Origin: an uncultured Eubacteriales bacterium
Lineage (GTDB): Bacteria > Bacillota > Clostridia > Oscillospirales > Oscillospiraceae
Length of the DNA stretch: 64,000 nucleotides
Assembly (NCBI GenBank): GCA_900546915.1
Contig: UREY01000002.1
Location: 1 to 64,000, forward strand
Direction: 5' to 3'
Positions 44,876 through 52,904 of this stretch are shown here, in pieces (the stretch's first letter is position 1; each line of letters opens with the position of its first letter). The position numbers and the translations under genes were made by a program. The notes below the pieces were generated by a model. The model made no database searches. It saw nothing but the letters and a program-made list of their open reading frames with translations, and was not told the DNA's origin.

Positions 44876-46504
44876 ATGCTGATCAAAAACCAGATATACA
44901 CAGCCGCCATAACCGACTACACCGTCCAGGGGCAGGGCATCGCCCACATCGAGGGCTGCGCCGTCTTTGTGCCCAACGCCATCGCCGGAGAGCTCTGCGA
45001 AATTCAGATCACCAAGGCGGCCAAAACCTGGGCGGCCGGACGGATTTATAAAATTCTAGAGGTCTCGCCGCACCGGGCCAACCGGGCCTGTCCTCAGAGC
45101 AAGCTCTGCGGCGGCTGCGCCTTTCAGCACATGGATTATCTGGAGGAGTGCCGCCTGAAGGCCGAGCGGGTCCGCCAGACGCTCAACCGGCTGGGCGGCG
45201 AGGCTCTGGAGTCTGTGGAGATTTTACCCGCCCCGGAGCTTTTTCATTACCGGAACAAAGCCCAGTACCCGGTGGCTCCGGAGAAGGGCCGGGCGGTGGC
45301 GGGCTTTTATCAGGCCGGGACGCATCAGGTGGTCGCCTGTCCCCAGTGCGGCATCCTTCCCCCGGAGCTGGACGCCGTCCGGGACGCAGTGGTGGACTAC
45401 ATGAATCAGTACCGAGTGAACGCCTATGACGAGCGAACGGGAAAGGGACTCATCCGGCACATTCATGTGCGAAAGGGCTGGGAATCCGGGCAAATTTTGG
45501 TGTGTCTGGTGGTCAATGGAGACCGGCTCCCCCGGCAAGAGGCCCTGCTGGCGCGGCTGCAGGACATTCCCGGCTTTGCCACTTTGGTTCTGTCCGTGAA
45601 CCGGAAGCCGGGCAACGCCGTTTTGGGCGAGGTGTTTCACACGCTGTACGGCCCCGGCTGGATTGAAGACACCCTCTGCGGCCTGACCTTCCGCCTGTCT
45701 CCCCGGTCTTTCTATCAGGTGAACCACGATCAGGCGGAGCGGTTATATGAGATGACCATTCAGGGCGCGGAAATCCAGGCAACCGACACGGTCCTGGACC
45801 TGTATTGCGGCGTGGGGACCATCACCCTGGCCATGGCCCGGGCCGCCGGTAAGGTCATCGGCGTGGAGCTGGAGCCCCAAGCCGTAGCCGACGCCCGGGA
45901 CAACGCCCGCCGAAACGGCATCACAAACGCCGAGTTCTTCTGCGGCGACGCCGGTCAGGCCGCCCTGGAGCTCCAGTCCCGGGGACTCACCGCCGATGTG
46001 GTCGTCGTCGACCCGCCCCGCAAGGGCCTGAGCCCGGACGTCATCCAAGCCCTGGCCCAAATGTCCCCCCGGAAAATCGCCTACGTCTCCTGCGACCCCG
46101 CCACCCTAGCCCGGGACGTCGCCCTCCTGAAAGAACAGGGCTTCCGACTGCAAAAGGCAAAGGCCGTGGATATGTTCCCAAGGTGTGCACATGTGGAGAC
46201 GGTGGTTTTGCTTTCCAAGGGAGAAATCGACTCGAAGAGGGTACGGGCGGAGTTCTCCTTAGAAGATATGGATATGTCCGGGTTCCAGAAAGGCGCGACC
46301 TATGAGCAGATCAAGACGTATGTGCTGGAGCATACTGGATTGAAGGTATCTTCCTTATATATCTCCCAGGTCAAGCGGAAATGTGGGCTTGATGTGGGGC
46401 AGAATTATAATCTGTCAAAGAAGGAAGATGCCAAAGTGCCGCAATGCCCGCCGGAAAAGGAAGCGGCGATTACGGAGGCATTGAAGTTCTTCGGGATGAT
46501 TTGA
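44876..46504 (+). CDS. rlmD: 23S rRNA (uracil-C5)-methyltransferase RlmD-like, with C-terminal extension
   Basis: A 542-residue SAM enzyme that methylates a uracil in 23S rRNA. It has an N-terminal TRAM domain, the [4Fe-4S] cysteines in ACPQSKLCGGC and VACPQCG, motif I DLYCGVGTITLA, and the catalytic loop VSCDPATLARD. After the methyltransferase domain ends near residue 440, about 100 extra residues follow (SLEDMDMSGFQKGATYEQIK to QCPPEKEAAITEALKFFG). A similar tail occurs on methyltransferases in other Clostridia. The DNA for this tail (about 46195-46504) is clearly less GC-rich than the rest of the gene and abuts the restriction island, so the tail may have been replaced by recombination. 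Confidence 0.92.
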   Translation: MLIKNQIYTAAITDYTVQGQGIAHIEGCAVFVPNAIAGELCEIQITKAAKTWAAGRIYKILEVSPHRANRACPQSKLCGGCAFQHMDYLEECRLKAERVRQTLNRLGGEALESVEILPAPELFHYRNKAQYPVAPEKGRAVAGFYQAGTHQVVACPQCGILPPELDAVRDAVVDYMNQYRVNAYDERTGKGLIRHIHVRKGWESGQILVCLVVNGDRLPRQEALLARLQDIPGFATLVLSVNRKPGNAVLGEVFHTLYGPGWIEDTLCGLTFRLSPRSFYQVNHDQAERLYEMTIQGAEIQATDTVLDLYCGVGTITLAMARAAGKVIGVELEPQAVADARDNARRNGITNAEFFCGDAGQAALELQSRGLTADVVVVDPPRKGLSPDVIQALAQMSPRKIAYVSCDPATLARDVALLKEQGFRLQKAKAVDMFPRCAHVETVVLLSKGEIDSKRVRAEFSLEDMDMSGFQKGATYEQIKTYVLEHTGLKVSSLYISQVKRKCGLDVGQNYNLSKKEDAKVPQCPPEKEAAITEALKFFGMI

Positions 46505-46528
46505 TACGCATGGTGAGGTGGAGGTTAA

Positions 46529-49303
46529 ATGAACGATACACAACAGAAAGTCGCGGCGAAACAATTTGCTGCATATTGGAAAAATAAAGGCTACGAAAAG
46601 GGAGAAAGTCAGGCATTTTGGCTTTCACTGCTTCGTGATGTCTATGGGGTGGAACATCCTGAACAATTCATTACATTTGAGGAACAGGTGCATCTCGATC
46701 ATACCAGCTTTATAGACGGAACGATTCCGGCCACAAAAGTTCTCATCGAGCAAAAAGGCCTGGGAAAAGATTTGAAAAAGCCGATTCGGCAGTCGGATGG
46801 AACATTGCTGACACCGTTTCAGCAGGCTAAGCGGTATATTACTGAGCTACCCCTCTCTCAGCACCCTCGTTGGGTCATCACCTGTAATTTTTCAGAATTT
46901 TATGTGTATGACATGGAGCGCCCTGGTGGGGAGCCGGAAATTATTCTGCTGGAGAATCTGGAAAAGGAATATTACCGTCTACAATTCCTTGTGGACACCG
47001 GCAGCGAGCACTTGAAGCGGGAAATGGAGGTCTCCATCGCAGCCGGTGAGATTGTGGGCCTACTCTATGACGCGTTTGCCAAGCAGTACGCCGACCCAGA
47101 GAGCGAATATGCGATGAAAAGCCTCAACATTCTATGTGTTCGGCTGGTATTTTGCCTGTACGCTGAGGATGCTGGTATCTTTGGCCGTCATGGAATGTTC
47201 CATGATTATCTGTCCGAGTTTGACGCTCGGGGGATGCGCAGGGCTGTGGTCGATCTGTTCCGTATCTTGGATACGCCGCCCGAAAAGCGTGACCCTTACT
47301 TGAAAGATGATAACCCTACTCTGGCCGCTTTCCCCTATGTCAACGGTGGACTGTTTGCAAACGAGGATATTGAAATTCCTCCCTTTACCGACGAGATTCG
47401 GGAATTGCTTTTAAAAAAGGCTAGCGAGAATTTTAACTGGTCAGAGATTAGCCCCACTATTTTCGGCGCTGTATTTGAAAGCACGTTGAACCCGGAGACC
47501 CGACGTAAGGGCGGTATGCACTATACTTCGATTGAAAACATTCACAAGGTTATTGACCCGCTGTTTCTGGACGATCTGAAAGCGGAACTGGCGCAGATCA
47601 AAGAGATCACGGTGGCCCGAACCCAAGAAGGGAGGCTGCGTGAGTTCCAGAACAAATTGGCGTCGCTGACATTTTTGGACCCTGCGGCGGGCAGCGGAAA
47701 TTTCCTGACGGAAACCTACCTGTCCCTCCGCCGTTTGGAAAATGAAATCCTGAGCATTCTATCAAAAGGGCAGATATCCTTTGGAGATGCGAATTACAGC
47801 CCGATTCAGGTTTCCATCAGCCAGTTTTACGGCATCGAGATCAACGACTTTGCCGTGACGGTGGCCCGGACGGCCCTGTGGATTGCAGAGAGCCAGATGA
47901 TGAAGGAGACGGAGAGCATCGTGCTGATGCACCTGGAGTTCCTGCCGCTGAAAACCAACGCCAATATTGTGGAGGGCAACGCCTTGCGGATGGATTGGGA
48001 GAGCGTGGTGCCCGAGCATAAGCTGTCGTATATTATGGGTAATCCACCGTTTGTGGGTTTCTCCTTGATGACACAAGCACAAAAAGAAGATGTTTCTCTG
48101 ATTTTCCCTGGCACAAAGAATGTGGATTATGTCGCTTGTTGGTATATGAAGGCAATCAAATTTATAGCAAATACAAAAATAGAATGCGCGTTTGTTTCAA
48201 CGAATTCAATTTGTCAGGGTGAAGTTGTTCCAGTATTATGGACAAAACTATTAGCAGAAGGGATAATTATTAATTATGCCTACAGAACATTTATATGGGC
48301 AAGTGAGGCCAAAGAAAAAGCAGCCGTTCATTGTATTATCATAGGGTTTGCTATATTTCAACGGTCTCAAAAAGTGATTTTTGATTCAAAACAAAAACGT
48401 ATTGTGCAAAATATAAACCCCTACCTACTTGATGGCGATAATATCATTGTTTATGCCCAGCGGAAACCATTTGCGGATGTACCAATTATGGTTTACGGAA
48501 ATAAACCAGCAGACGGTGGAAATTTAATTATTAAAAAAGATGAATACGAAGATTTTGTAGCTAAAGAGCCAAGTGCAAAAAAGTTTATCCATCAATATGT
48601 TGGCGCAATGGAATTTTTACACAGTGAAAAGCGGTACTGCCTGTGGCTAAAAGGGGTTTCCCCAAAGGAACTTAAAGATATGCCGTTGGTCATGGATCGA
48701 ATTGCAAAATGTAAAGAAACAAGAAATAATAGCCGTGCCGCAACAATACGAAAATTTGCTGATACTCCAACTTTGTTTGCTCAAATTACTCAGCCGGATG
48801 GGAAACCATATATCATTGTTCCTGCCCATAGTTCGGCATCACGAAGGTATATCCCTCTGGGATTTGTCAGTTCTGAAGTTATATCCAGCAATGCAGTTTT
48901 TATCATTCCTAATGCAAATCTTTTCCATTTCGGCGTTTTAATGTCCAACGTTCATAATGCGTGGATGCGTATAACTTGCGGTCGCCTCAAAAGTGATTAC
49001 AGGTATTCTAAAGAAATTGTATATAACTGCTTCCCCTGGCCCACCCCCACGGACGCGCAGAAAACCAAAATCGAGCAGACCGCCCAGGCCATTCTGGACG
49101 CACGGGAGCTGTATCCGGACAGCAGCCTTGCCGACCTGTACGATGAGGTCGCCATGCCGCCAGAGCTGCGCCGCGCCCACCAGCAAAACGACCGGGCAGT
49201 GATGCAGGCGTATGGTTTCTCTGTCAAAGACATGACTGAGAGTTCTTGCGTAGCAGAACTGATGAAGATGTATCAGCATTTAACAGAAAAGAGGTACAAA
49301 TGA
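46529..49303 (+). CDS. Type IIL (MmeI-like) restriction-modification enzyme
   Basis: A 924-residue single-chain enzyme with restriction, methylation and specificity in one protein, the length of MmeI. The endonuclease motif is D63 and I73-E-Q-K-G in FIDGTIPATKVLIEQKG (a D-X10-EXK core). The adenine methyltransferase part has motif I LDPAAGSGNF (383-392) and motif IV NPPF (505-508), with a target-recognition region at about 510-830. Both catalytic sites look intact. The stretch 48045-49028 is AT-rich while the flanks are GC-rich, marking an exchanged recognition domain. GGAGG precedes ATG 46529, 24 nt after rlmD. Its stop overlaps the next gene. The site it recognises cannot be predicted by eye. 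Confidence 0.88.
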   Translation: MNDTQQKVAAKQFAAYWKNKGYEKGESQAFWLSLLRDVYGVEHPEQFITFEEQVHLDHTSFIDGTIPATKVLIEQKGLGKDLKKPIRQSDGTLLTPFQQAKRYITELPLSQHPRWVITCNFSEFYVYDMERPGGEPEIILLENLEKEYYRLQFLVDTGSEHLKREMEVSIAAGEIVGLLYDAFAKQYADPESEYAMKSLNILCVRLVFCLYAEDAGIFGRHGMFHDYLSEFDARGMRRAVVDLFRILDTPPEKRDPYLKDDNPTLAAFPYVNGGLFANEDIEIPPFTDEIRELLLKKASENFNWSEISPTIFGAVFESTLNPETRRKGGMHYTSIENIHKVIDPLFLDDLKAELAQIKEITVARTQEGRLREFQNKLASLTFLDPAAGSGNFLTETYLSLRRLENEILSILSKGQISFGDANYSPIQVSISQFYGIEINDFAVTVARTALWIAESQMMKETESIVLMHLEFLPLKTNANIVEGNALRMDWESVVPEHKLSYIMGNPPFVGFSLMTQAQKEDVSLIFPGTKNVDYVACWYMKAIKFIANTKIECAFVSTNSICQGEVVPVLWTKLLAEGIIINYAYRTFIWASEAKEKAAVHCIIIGFAIFQRSQKVIFDSKQKRIVQNINPYLLDGDNIIVYAQRKPFADVPIMVYGNKPADGGNLIIKKDEYEDFVAKEPSAKKFIHQYVGAMEFLHSEKRYCLWLKGVSPKELKDMPLVMDRIAKCKETRNNSRAATIRKFADTPTLFAQITQPDGKPYIIVPAHSSASRRYIPLGFVSSEVISSNAVFIIPNANLFHFGVLMSNVHNAWMRITCGRLKSDYRYSKEIVYNCFPWPTPTDAQKTKIEQTAQAILDARELYPDSSLADLYDEVAMPPELRRAHQQNDRAVMQAYGFSVKDMTESSCVAELMKMYQHLTEKRYK

Positions 49304-50208
49304 AGCAATTTATCTATCTAGATACAGATATTGTGAATTCGATAATCGCTCAGAAAGAAAAAGGTCTTGTTCTGGAAACAGCAAGCGAACACGAAGACGC
49401 CGCAGGTAAGGAGAGTACAAAAACAGGGAACATTTCGCTTGACGGCTCTGTGGGCGGTGGTATCTGGAAATTCGCACAAGCACAGGCAGAACTTACCGGA
49501 ACGGGTGGATTAGAGTTTAATAGCCATTCTCAAACTGTCCTAAAAGAAATCGCCACCAAAACCTTACATGATGCAGCGTTTGATATCGCCTATGAACAAA
49601 TCAAAGCAAAGAGCGATACTGCCCTCACCAATGCAGATTTGGGGTCTTTCGTTGAATTGACACGGTCCTTTGATTTTGTTGACTTAGAGTATATCGAAAA
49701 TCTTTTCTCTGATAAAAATAGCTTTTTGAGCTTTATGAAAAAAACCGAAAAGAAAAAAATTGAGGCACAAGCAGAGAGGGAAATTTCCGAGAATTTCAAT
49801 CGTGATCAACAGCGGAAAAATGGGAATGCACTTAAAAATAAAGTAAAAGAACTTGTTGAGGCAAACAATAGGCAGTATGAGAATATTTCTGATATTGTAA
49901 AAGCGATGCGTCAGATTGTGCCATATAAGCGTATGTTAGTGTCCTCTGACGGCCATCTAATTCCTTTGGAGGACAAGTATTTTCGAGATAATCCGCAAAC
50001 CATGGGATTTAAGCACGGTGGATATGTTACTTGTGTTGGCTATATTACCAATGTAATTGGAGAAACTAGCGCCCCAAATTCTGATAATATTTTTGCTCAA
50101 TTACAATTTATGGTAAATCAAGCCCTAATTTCGATTTTACCAACAAAAGAGAAAGACTTGTTCGTTGTACACCCGATTGCAATATATTACGGTACACAAA
50201 AAGCTTAA
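49300..50208 (+). CDS. DUF6414-like protein next to the restriction enzyme
   Basis: A 302-residue soluble protein. The N-terminus MKQFIYLDTDIVNSIIAQKE resembles proteins listed as DUF6414, whose function is unknown to me. The rest includes TKTLHDAAFDIAYEQI, a charged coiled-coil-prone middle (KKTEKKKIEAQAEREISENF), and a beta-rich C-terminus (HGGYVTCVGYITNVIG, DLFVVHPIAIYYG). No signal peptide or membrane helix is present. The ATG overlaps the methyltransferase stop (ATGA, 49300-49303), indicating translational coupling and a joint role. It is AT-rich like the exchanged domain, so it probably came with the island. An accessory role in phage defence is a guess. Confidence 0.65.
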   Translation: MKQFIYLDTDIVNSIIAQKEKGLVLETASEHEDAAGKESTKTGNISLDGSVGGGIWKFAQAQAELTGTGGLEFNSHSQTVLKEIATKTLHDAAFDIAYEQIKAKSDTALTNADLGSFVELTRSFDFVDLEYIENLFSDKNSFLSFMKKTEKKKIEAQAEREISENFNRDQQRKNGNALKNKVKELVEANNRQYENISDIVKAMRQIVPYKRMLVSSDGHLIPLEDKYFRDNPQTMGFKHGGYVTCVGYITNVIGETSAPNSDNIFAQLQFMVNQALISILPTKEKDLFVVHPIAIYYGTQKA

Positions 50209-50469
50209 CTTAATGACATTAACCTTTGAGTGCGCCATTTTCATTCAATGCATCATTTTGATGCATTGCCGTCCTTGTCGCAGTGGCGTGGCAATGAAAT
50301 TTTTGCGTCAGCAAACACAGAATTTTTCATTGGCGCATCACAGCCCGAGATTCTTGAGAAGCTCTTGAAAATGAATAGAATGTTCCGTGGCATTTTTCAA
50401 AAGTGTGCAGACACGGGAAAACGCAGTTTTTCAAGGTGGGTATCATTTGCGAAAAAATGATGGGGTATC

Positions 50470-50600
50470 CCAAGGGGAGCAATCCCCTTGGTTCTGGGTT
50501 TCCAATAGGGGCGAGCAGCATCCCTGTTGGCAAGGGGATTCAAAGGGGAACAGCATTCTCCTTTGTCTAGGGTGTTCAGAGGGGATAGAGTTCCCCTTTG
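50470..50600. repeat. Three tandem-like G4/C4 hairpins
   Basis: Three related short inverted repeats occur in a row: CCAAGGGGAGCAATCCCCTTGG (50470-50491, written here as AAGGGGA/TCCCCTT arms), CAAAGGGGAA...TTCTCCTTTG (50541-50565), and AGAGGGGA...TTCCCCTTT (50577-50600). The arms are alike while the loops differ, with G-U compatible changes. Confidence 0.6.
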
Positions 50601-50675
50601 ACCGGAAGAATCCAAAGAAACCGGCGGTTTCGTGGCACACGACTTTCAAGGAAAGTCTAGTGTGTTATACCTTTG
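50501..50675. repeat. Repeat block, copy 1 (split by a hairpin cassette)
   Basis: The segments 50501-50532 and 50635-50675 both recur, contiguously, at 51165-51236. Segment a matches at 28 of 32 bases. Segment b contains the hairpin GACTTTC-AAG-GAAAGTC inside CACAC/GTGTG. In this copy the two are separated by 102 bp carrying two of the G4/C4 hairpins, with GGCA at both edges. Confidence 0.6.
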
Positions 50676-50745
50676 CTCCCGTCTGACGTCGGAAAGGGGC
50701 TGGCTGCGCCATCTGCTGTGCGGGCAGATAGCGGCAGTCAGACAC

Positions 50746-50831
50746 TCTCCGGCGGCAGTAGGACAGACGGATTTTTTGACAGCGGTGCTGTCAAAAATGC
50801 AGGATTTTGAGAAAATCCGACTGGCCGGAGA
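50746..50831. repeat. Nested inverted repeats (possible structured RNA or DNA site)
   Basis: An outer stem TCTCCGG/CCGGAGA (50746-50752, 50825-50831) encloses two perfect hairpins, TTTTTGACAGC-GGT-GCTGTCAAAAA (50773-50797) and GGATTTT-GAG-AAAATCC (50802-50818). No ORF with an SD is associated. Confidence 0.5.
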
Positions 50832-51091
50832 AGGGAGTGAAGGTATATATAAGCCCCACGTCCCGCCGCAGCGTCACGCTCTAATACCACCACGGCAGTT
50901 CCAGCCAGAGATTATCCAGCGCCAACGCCTCGGTTGACCTTGCACGGCTTTCGCGGAGATGGAAAGGTGATATCAAAAATCGACTTAATATTGGAGTTGA
51001 CTATTTTGTTATATTAGAACGGATATCCCCTTAGGGGGACGAAGATCCTTTTAAAAAATAGCGCAAGTAAGGAGTTTCAAAAATGTACCGA

Positions 51092-51119
51092 TTGACACGG
51101 TAATTTTTAATTATATAAT
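51092..51119 (+). promoter_or_regulatory. Orphan consensus promoter (TTGACA-16-TATAAT)
   Basis: A perfect -35 and -10 pair with a 16-nt spacer lies in the non-coding interval, more than 500 nt upstream of mnmA. It is bracketed by the inverted repeat TGACAC (51093-51098) and GTGTCA (51120-51125). No ORF follows until mnmA, which has its own promoter. Confidence 0.6.
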
Positions 51120-51164
51120 GTGTCATATTTTGTCAAAAAGAATTTTACTTATTGCTCTGGATCA

Positions 51165-51236
51165 TCCAATAGAGGCAAGCAGCATCCCTGTCAGCACACG
51201 ATTTTTCGTAGGAGAGTCTAGTGTGCTATGCCTTTG
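51165..51236. repeat. Repeat block, copy 2 (uninterrupted)
   Basis: The block matches 50501-50532 plus 50635-50675 without the 102-bp cassette. Its hairpin is partly decayed (GATTTTTCGTAGGAGAGTC), while the GCACAC/GTGTGC outer arms are kept. Confidence 0.55.
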
Positions 51237-51527
51237 TGGGACGTAGGATAGCTGGAAAGGCAGAGCGCCGCCAGAACATGTAGCGGCATCTCAGCAGACA
51301 AACTCGCCCCTCGTGCGACAACAACAGGCTGGTGGACTATACGGACGGCACCGTCTGTCAGCTGCGTCGGCATTGGAACTAGGCATCTCATTTAGAAACA
51401 CAGCGATAGGCACAAACTTTGATTTTTCAACCGCTGCTTGCAGCGAATTGGAACCTTTTCCGTACCCCCGGGGTGGACGGTCTCGGGTAAAAAATCCGCC
51501 CGGTGGGCGTTTGCCTGTGTTTTGTCA

Positions 51528-51556
51528 TTGCGCTTCCGCGCATTCGGCGATATAAT
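51528..51556 (+). promoter_or_regulatory. Promoter of mnmA (TTGCGC-17-TATAAT)
   Basis: The -35 TTGCGC (51528-51533) and -10 TATAAT (51551-51556) are 17 nt apart and lie about 78 nt before the mnmA start. Confidence 0.65.
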
Positions 51557-51633
51557 AAAGCGCAGTGGGGCTCCCTGGGAGATGGCACGAACCAGCGGAT
51601 TGCACAGGAAAACCAGGTTGGCGGAGGTTATGT

Positions 51634-52731
51634 ATGGAAGAAAAGATGGAACATCGCGCCCTGATCGCTATGAGCGGCGGGGTGGACAGCTCCGTGGCGG
51701 CTTATCTAATGAAACAGGCCGGCTTTGCGTGTGTGGGGGCTACCATGCGACTGTATGAGAACGAGGACATGGCCGCGCCCCAGGCGGGGACCTGCTGCTC
51801 CCTGGAGGATGTGGAGGACGCCCGGGCTGTGGCGGCCAAGCTGGGCATGCCCTATTACGTATTCAACTTCAAAGAGGACTTCGGGCGCCAGGTGATGGAC
51901 CGGTTTGTCGCCGCCTATGAGACAGGCTGTACCCCCAACCCCTGTATCGACTGCAATCGCTTCCTGAAATTCGACCGGATGTACCGCCGGGCCCGGGAGC
52001 TGGGGATCGGCTACGTAGTCACCGGCCACTATGCCCGGATCCAGCAGAGCGAAACCGGCCGCTGGCTGCTCCTCAAGGGACCGGACCCCCAGAAGGACCA
52101 GAGCTACGTCCTCTACGCCATGACCCAGGAGCAATTGGCGCACACCCAGTTTCCCCTGGGCGCCCTTCGCAAAGAAGAGGTCCGGGCCATTGCCGCCGCG
52201 CAGGGCTTCATCAACGCCAAAAAACACGACAGTCAAGACATCTGCTTCGTCCCGGACGGCGACTATGCCGCCTTCATCCGCCGCCGGACCGGCCGGACCT
52301 ATCCGGAGGGGGACTTCGTGGACACGACAGGGCGCATCCTGGGGCGGCACAGGGGCATCATTCACTACACCATCGGCCAGCGCCGGGGCTTGGGCGTTTC
52401 CGGCGGGCGGCCGCTATACGTCAAGGAAATCCGTCCGGCAGATAACACCGTGGTGCTGGCGGACGAGCACCAGCTCTATGCCCTCACAGCCATCGCCCGG
52501 GACTTTAACTGGATCGCTTGGGAGGCCCCCGCCGCCCCCATCCGGGTTCAGGCCCGGGCCCGTTATCACCAGCCGGAGCAAGACGCAACCGCTTTCGTCC
52601 TGCCCGACGGGCGGGTTCAGGTGACCTTCGACCGCCCCCAGCGCGCTCTAACCAAAGGACAGGCCATTGTGCTGTATCAGGCAGATGTGGTCATCGGAGG
52701 CGGGACCATCGAGGAGATACAGGAAACCTGA
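51634..52731 (+). CDS. mnmA: tRNA-specific 2-thiouridylase MnmA
   Basis: A 365-residue enzyme that adds sulfur to C2 of the wobble uridine in Lys, Glu and Gln tRNAs. The PP-loop is AMSGGVDSSVAAYL, and the two catalytic cysteines lie in NPCIDCNRF and DSQDICFVPDG. The tRNA-binding segment GPDPQKDQSYVLY and the C-terminal beta domain are present. The start is ATG 51634, with GGAGG 6 nt upstream; the frame continues to 51565 but without support. It is the first gene after the accessory island and is followed by a terminator. Confidence 0.96.
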   Translation: MEEKMEHRALIAMSGGVDSSVAAYLMKQAGFACVGATMRLYENEDMAAPQAGTCCSLEDVEDARAVAAKLGMPYYVFNFKEDFGRQVMDRFVAAYETGCTPNPCIDCNRFLKFDRMYRRARELGIGYVVTGHYARIQQSETGRWLLLKGPDPQKDQSYVLYAMTQEQLAHTQFPLGALRKEEVRAIAAAQGFINAKKHDSQDICFVPDGDYAAFIRRRTGRTYPEGDFVDTTGRILGRHRGIIHYTIGQRRGLGVSGGRPLYVKEIRPADNTVVLADEHQLYALTAIARDFNWIAWEAPAAPIRVQARARYHQPEQDATAFVLPDGRVQVTFDRPQRALTKGQAIVLYQADVVIGGGTIEEIQET

Positions 52732-52861
52732 CGCTTTCCGGTACCACGGGCAGGTCTTTTCCAGCCGAGCAAAGCACCTTTCGTTTTCAAATTATGGATT
52801 CGTTCACACCACAGAATCGCTCTGCAGCCTCGCTGAGAGCGACCTACAGGAGACTATACAG

Positions 52862-52902
52862 GACCCGGAGACAGCGCACCTGCTGCCCCCGGGTCATTTT
52901 TG
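52862..52902 (+). terminator. Intrinsic terminator of mnmA
   Basis: The stem GACCCGG/CCGGGTC (52862-52868, 52889-52895), with an inner CAGC/GCTG pair, is followed by ATTTTT on the plus strand, about 130 nt after the mnmA stop. Confidence 0.7.
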
Positions 52903-52904
52903 TA

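Larger units (their letters stand above)
50209..51633. other. 1.4-kb non-coding, hairpin- and repeat-rich interval
   Basis: No ORF here has both an SD and coding character; the open frames follow GC-rich repeats by chance. The interval holds three short hairpins (50470-50600), a block duplicated at about 0.6 kb distance (50501-50675 and 51165-51236), a nested inverted-repeat structure (50746-50831), an orphan consensus promoter (51092-51119), and the probable mnmA promoter (51528-51556). It looks like the decayed end of a mobile or repetitive element. Confidence 0.6.

Noticed and set aside
50470-50600. CRISPR array
   Set aside because: Only three short repeats with uneven spacing and variable centres, and no cas genes.
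50209-50937. Overlapping open frames of 60-100 codons downstream of the DUF6414-like gene
   Set aside because: They lack SD sequences, run through hairpins and repeats, and show no domain pattern; they look like chance frames.
46505-51633. Integrated prophage or ICE with att sites
   Set aside because: No integrase, relaxase or tRNA is visible and no matching direct repeats were found at the borders.
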